This document shows positions 5,654 to 6,099 of a stretch of 6,099 bases of DNA, in pieces. Position 1 is the stretch's first letter; every line of letters begins with the position of its first letter. The DNA is from Methanosarcinales archaeon (lineage in GTDB: Archaea; Halobacteriota; Methanosarcinia; Methanosarcinales; Methanocomedenaceae): assembly GCA_013330355.1 (NCBI GenBank), contig DUIM01000165.1, forward strand, positions 9,616-15,714, read 5' to 3'. Made by a program: the position numbers and the translations under genes. The notes beneath the pieces are model-generated. The model had not been told where the DNA came from and did not search any database. It saw nothing but the letters and a program-made list of their open reading frames with translations.

Positions 5654-6067
5654 GTGCTTTTCATAGACACTTCTGCATTTCTGGCACTGGCAAATGACAG
5701 GGATAACTACTACAAAGCAGCTCAACGTTTCCTGATGGACATGCAAAATGGAAAATTTAGGCCAACAAGGCTTATCACCACAGATTATATCGTAGATGAA
5801 ACTTTAACCAGGATCAGGTTCAAGGTGGGACATGCCCAGGCTGTCAACTGGGGACAAAATATTCATAGTTCCAAAATTATCGAGTTGTGGAGAGTTGATG
5901 AGACTGTCTATGAGGATGCACTGGCGATCTTTGAAAAATATAATGACAAGCAATTGAGCTTTACTGATTGTACCAGTTTTGCATTGATGAAAAGTATGGG
6001 CATTAATGATGTTTTTACCTTTGACGATGATTTCAGGAAAATGGGATTTAATATTATGCCAGAATAA
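5654..6067 (+). CDS. vapC: PIN-domain ribonuclease toxin (VapC-type)
   Basis: The 137-residue protein has the full set of PIN acidic residues: D5 in FIDTSAFLAL, E49 in DYIVDET, D105 in LSFTDCTSFALM, and D124 (with D125 and D126) in VFTFDDDF. These coordinate the Mg2+ or Mn2+ needed for RNA cleavage. The length is typical of VapC proteins, and the order of strands and helices follows the family. The start is GTG, with a Shine-Dalgarno site 7 bases upstream. An alternative start would lose D5, so GTG 5654 is secure. It follows the antitoxin gene by 3 bases, as in vapBC operons. The probable role is a growth-inhibiting endoribonuclease, held inactive by the antitoxin until the latter is degraded. 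Its RNA target (tRNA or rRNA in characterised VapCs) cannot be read from sequence. The gene looks intact. Confidence 0.92.
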   Translation: MLFIDTSAFLALANDRDNYYKAAQRFLMDMQNGKFRPTRLITTDYIVDETLTRIRFKVGHAQAVNWGQNIHSSKIIELWRVDETVYEDALAIFEKYNDKQLSFTDCTSFALMKSMGINDVFTFDDDFRKMGFNIMPE

Positions 6068-6088
6068 TTGAATATGTAAGGGCAAATA

Positions 6089-6099
6089 TTATTATAAAC
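6089..6099 (+). promoter_or_regulatory. TATA-like sequence at the window edge
   Basis: TTATTATAAAC at the very end of the window resembles an archaeal TATA element and may serve a gene beyond the edge. AT-rich context and truncation make this weak. The other bases after the toxin stop show no terminator or gene. Confidence 0.2.

Noticed and set aside
1..6099. CRISPR array, tRNA or rRNA gene, insertion sequence
   Set aside because: No regularly spaced repeats, no cloverleaf with CCA-end-like acceptor, no rRNA-like conserved block and no transposase or terminal inverted repeats were seen.

Overview
The window looks like chromosomal DNA from a euryarchaeon. Archaeal signs are the TATA-box promoters, Shine-Dalgarno sites matching the 16S tail complement GGAGGTGAT, an oligo-T terminator, frequent AGG and ATA codons, and the gene families present: COG1361-type secreted proteins, MMPL/HAE3 exporters and VapBC. 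The general style fits a Methanosarcinales-like or ANME-like methanogen relative. That assignment is an impression from gene content and was not tested by any search.

Layout, all on the + strand. (1) Positions 1-2665 hold the 3' part of an ABC export operon: the last 30 codons of an ATP-binding subunit, a secreted and membrane-anchored COG1361-type protein (90-1430), and a MacB/LolC/FtsX-type permease (1433-2665). The genes are joined by a 4-base ATGA overlap and a 2-base gap, so they are very probably co-transcribed. (2) Positions 2666-2919 hold a regulatory region (AATCA repeats, a short inverted repeat, TATA box, Shine-Dalgarno) and a 43-residue zinc-ribbon gene (2788-2919). The gene ends in a small hairpin followed by a T tract. 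(3) Positions 2920-3253 are mostly non-coding. They contain two copies of an ACTYGGGTGTGC repeat, a likely TATA box at 3091, and the poorly defined 5' end of the next gene. (4) Positions 3254-5389 (reading frame open from 3158) encode a two-repeat, 12-helix RND transporter of the MMPL/HAE3 type. No ordinary start codon lies upstream of its first membrane helix. (5) Positions 5420-6067 hold a toxin-antitoxin pair: a small VapB-like antitoxin and a PIN-domain VapC ribonuclease. Operator-like repeats overlap the antitoxin start. The last 32 bases are AT-rich with a TATA-like string.

How the genes fit together: the ABC operon and the RND protein are two separate energy-coupled membrane machines, one driven by ATP and the other presumably by a proton or ion gradient. 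Both belong to families that move hydrophobic or envelope-associated substrates. The COG1361-type protein is probably the extracytoplasmic partner of the ABC permease. The zinc ribbon has its own promoter and terminator and looks like an independent regulator-sized gene. The VapBC pair is a compact accessory module.

I see no clearly new large system. The items most worth checking are the missing start codon of the RND gene, the small zinc-ribbon gene with its complete signals, and the candidate operators.
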